DNA from: CAMBDR01 sp046597185
Lineage (GTDB): Bacteria; Pseudomonadota; Gammaproteobacteria; Burkholderiales; Burkholderiaceae_D
Reading direction: 5' to 3'
NCBI GenBank assembly: GCA_046597185.1
Contig: JBKJLF010000388.1
Location: 1 to 5,962, forward strand
Length of the DNA stretch: 5,962 bases
The notes beneath the pieces are model-generated. The model saw only the letters and a list, made by a program, of their open reading frames with translations, was not told the DNA's origin and did not search any database. The translations under genes and the position numbers were made by a program. Every line of letters begins with the position of its first letter. The first letter of the stretch is position 1. Of this stretch, positions 5,434 through 5,962 are shown in pieces.

Positions 5434-5962
5434 ATGAAATTATCTCTGAACTTCCGGCCACGCTTATTCGACGCGCTGGTCAACTATAATCGGCAACGCT
5501 TGCTACAAGACACGGTTGCCGGTTTAACAGTGGGTGTGGTGGCCCTGCCCTTGGCCATGGCTTTTGCCATTGCTTCCGGCCTGCCACCCAGCAGCGGCTT
5601 GTTCACCGCCATTATTGCGGGTTTTCTGATTTCTGGCCTGGGTGGTTCACGCGTACAAATTGGCGGACCGGCCGGTGCGTTCATTGTCATTATTTACGGC
5701 ATTATTGAACGCTACGGCGTCGCGAATCTGTTTTTATGTACGATTTTCGCCGGGGTATTATTGTTTTTGATGGGTTTATTCAGGCTCGGTTCTCTGGTTC
5801 GCTTTGTACCGGTGCCGATTGTAATCGGGTTTACCAACGGCATTGCCGTCTTGATTGCGTTGTCGCAACTGAAAGACTTTTTTGGCTTGCCGATCCCTAA
5901 AATGCCGGGCGACTTTTTGGCGCAAGTGGCCATTTTGTATCAATACGCGCAAAAAGTGGATT
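5434..5962 (+). CDS. SulP-family inorganic anion transporter, N-terminal part
   Basis: The first 176 codons of an inner-membrane anion transporter; the gene runs off the window. After a short cytoplasmic N-terminus comes DTVAGLTVGVVALPLAMAFA at 26-45, the hallmark first membrane helix of SulP/SLC26 proteins. GGSRVQIGGPAGAFIVI at 70-86 is the conserved third-helix region that lines the anion site. Hydrophobic spans lie at about 27-47, 52-70, 80-92, 97-117 and 123-145. Members carry sulfate, bicarbonate or dicarboxylates together with Na+ or H+; the substrate cannot be told from this part. The C-terminal STAS domain, if present, would lie outside the window. It starts 7 bp after the flavoprotein stop without a recognisable Shine-Dalgarno, so translation may depend on coupling to that gene. 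Confidence 0.88.
   Translation, partial: MKLSLNFRPRLFDALVNYNRQRLLQDTVAGLTVGVVALPLAMAFAIASGLPPSSGLFTAIIAGFLISGLGGSRVQIGGPAGAFIVIIYGIIERYGVANLFLCTIFAGVLLFLMGLFRLGSLVRFVPVPIVIGFTNGIAVLIALSQLKDFFGLPIPKMPGDFLAQVAILYQYAQKVD

Noticed and set aside
1..5962. CRISPR array, tRNA/rRNA gene or insertion sequence
   Set aside because: No short regularly spaced identical repeats, no tRNA-like cloverleaf or rRNA sequence, and no transposase or terminal inverted repeats were seen on either strand.

Overview
This is a bacterial window with short intergenic gaps, moderately GC-rich coding sequence and E. coli-like promoter and ribosome-binding signals. It most likely comes from a gamma- or betaproteobacterium: the FAD protein and the SulP transporter both read like proteobacterial members of their families. 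No marker gene settles the lineage, so this is an inference.

Left part (1-378). A minus-strand gene starts at 50 and leaves the window at base 1, so only 16 codons are visible. A 328-bp intergenic region separates it from the divergent plus-strand operon. This region holds a good interrupted hairpin (206-242) and a pair of TTACAAT boxes.

Central part (379-3506). Two plus-strand genes overlap by ATGA and form one translationally coupled unit. The first is a 433-aa STAND/AAA-like P-loop ATPase with intact Walker A and Walker B motifs. The second is a 609-aa protein: its N-terminal domain resembles the inactive STAND-like (iSTAND) module that often sits beside such ATPases, and it is followed by a Pro/Ala-rich linker and seven helical TPR units with an exact 48-residue period. 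This pairing is typical of NTP-dependent conflict or immune-type modules, in which the ATPase is the switch and the iSTAND-TPR protein the sensor or scaffold. No toxic effector domain is visible in either protein, so the effector is absent, outside the window (perhaps the divergent gene), or unrecognised.

Junction (3507-3806). About 300 bp without an intact gene. It contains a minus-strand coding-like tail of about 35 codons ending at a stop at 3523-3525, probably the 3' remnant of a broken gene, and then a promoter region with an extended -10 for the next gene.

Right part (3807-5962). A 539-aa NAD(P)/FAD-dependent oxidoreductase-like flavoprotein is followed after 7 bp by the first 176 codons of a SulP-family anion transporter, which runs off the window. 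These look like ordinary chromosomal genes and probably form one operon, so the STAND/TPR pair looks like an accessory insertion beside core genes.
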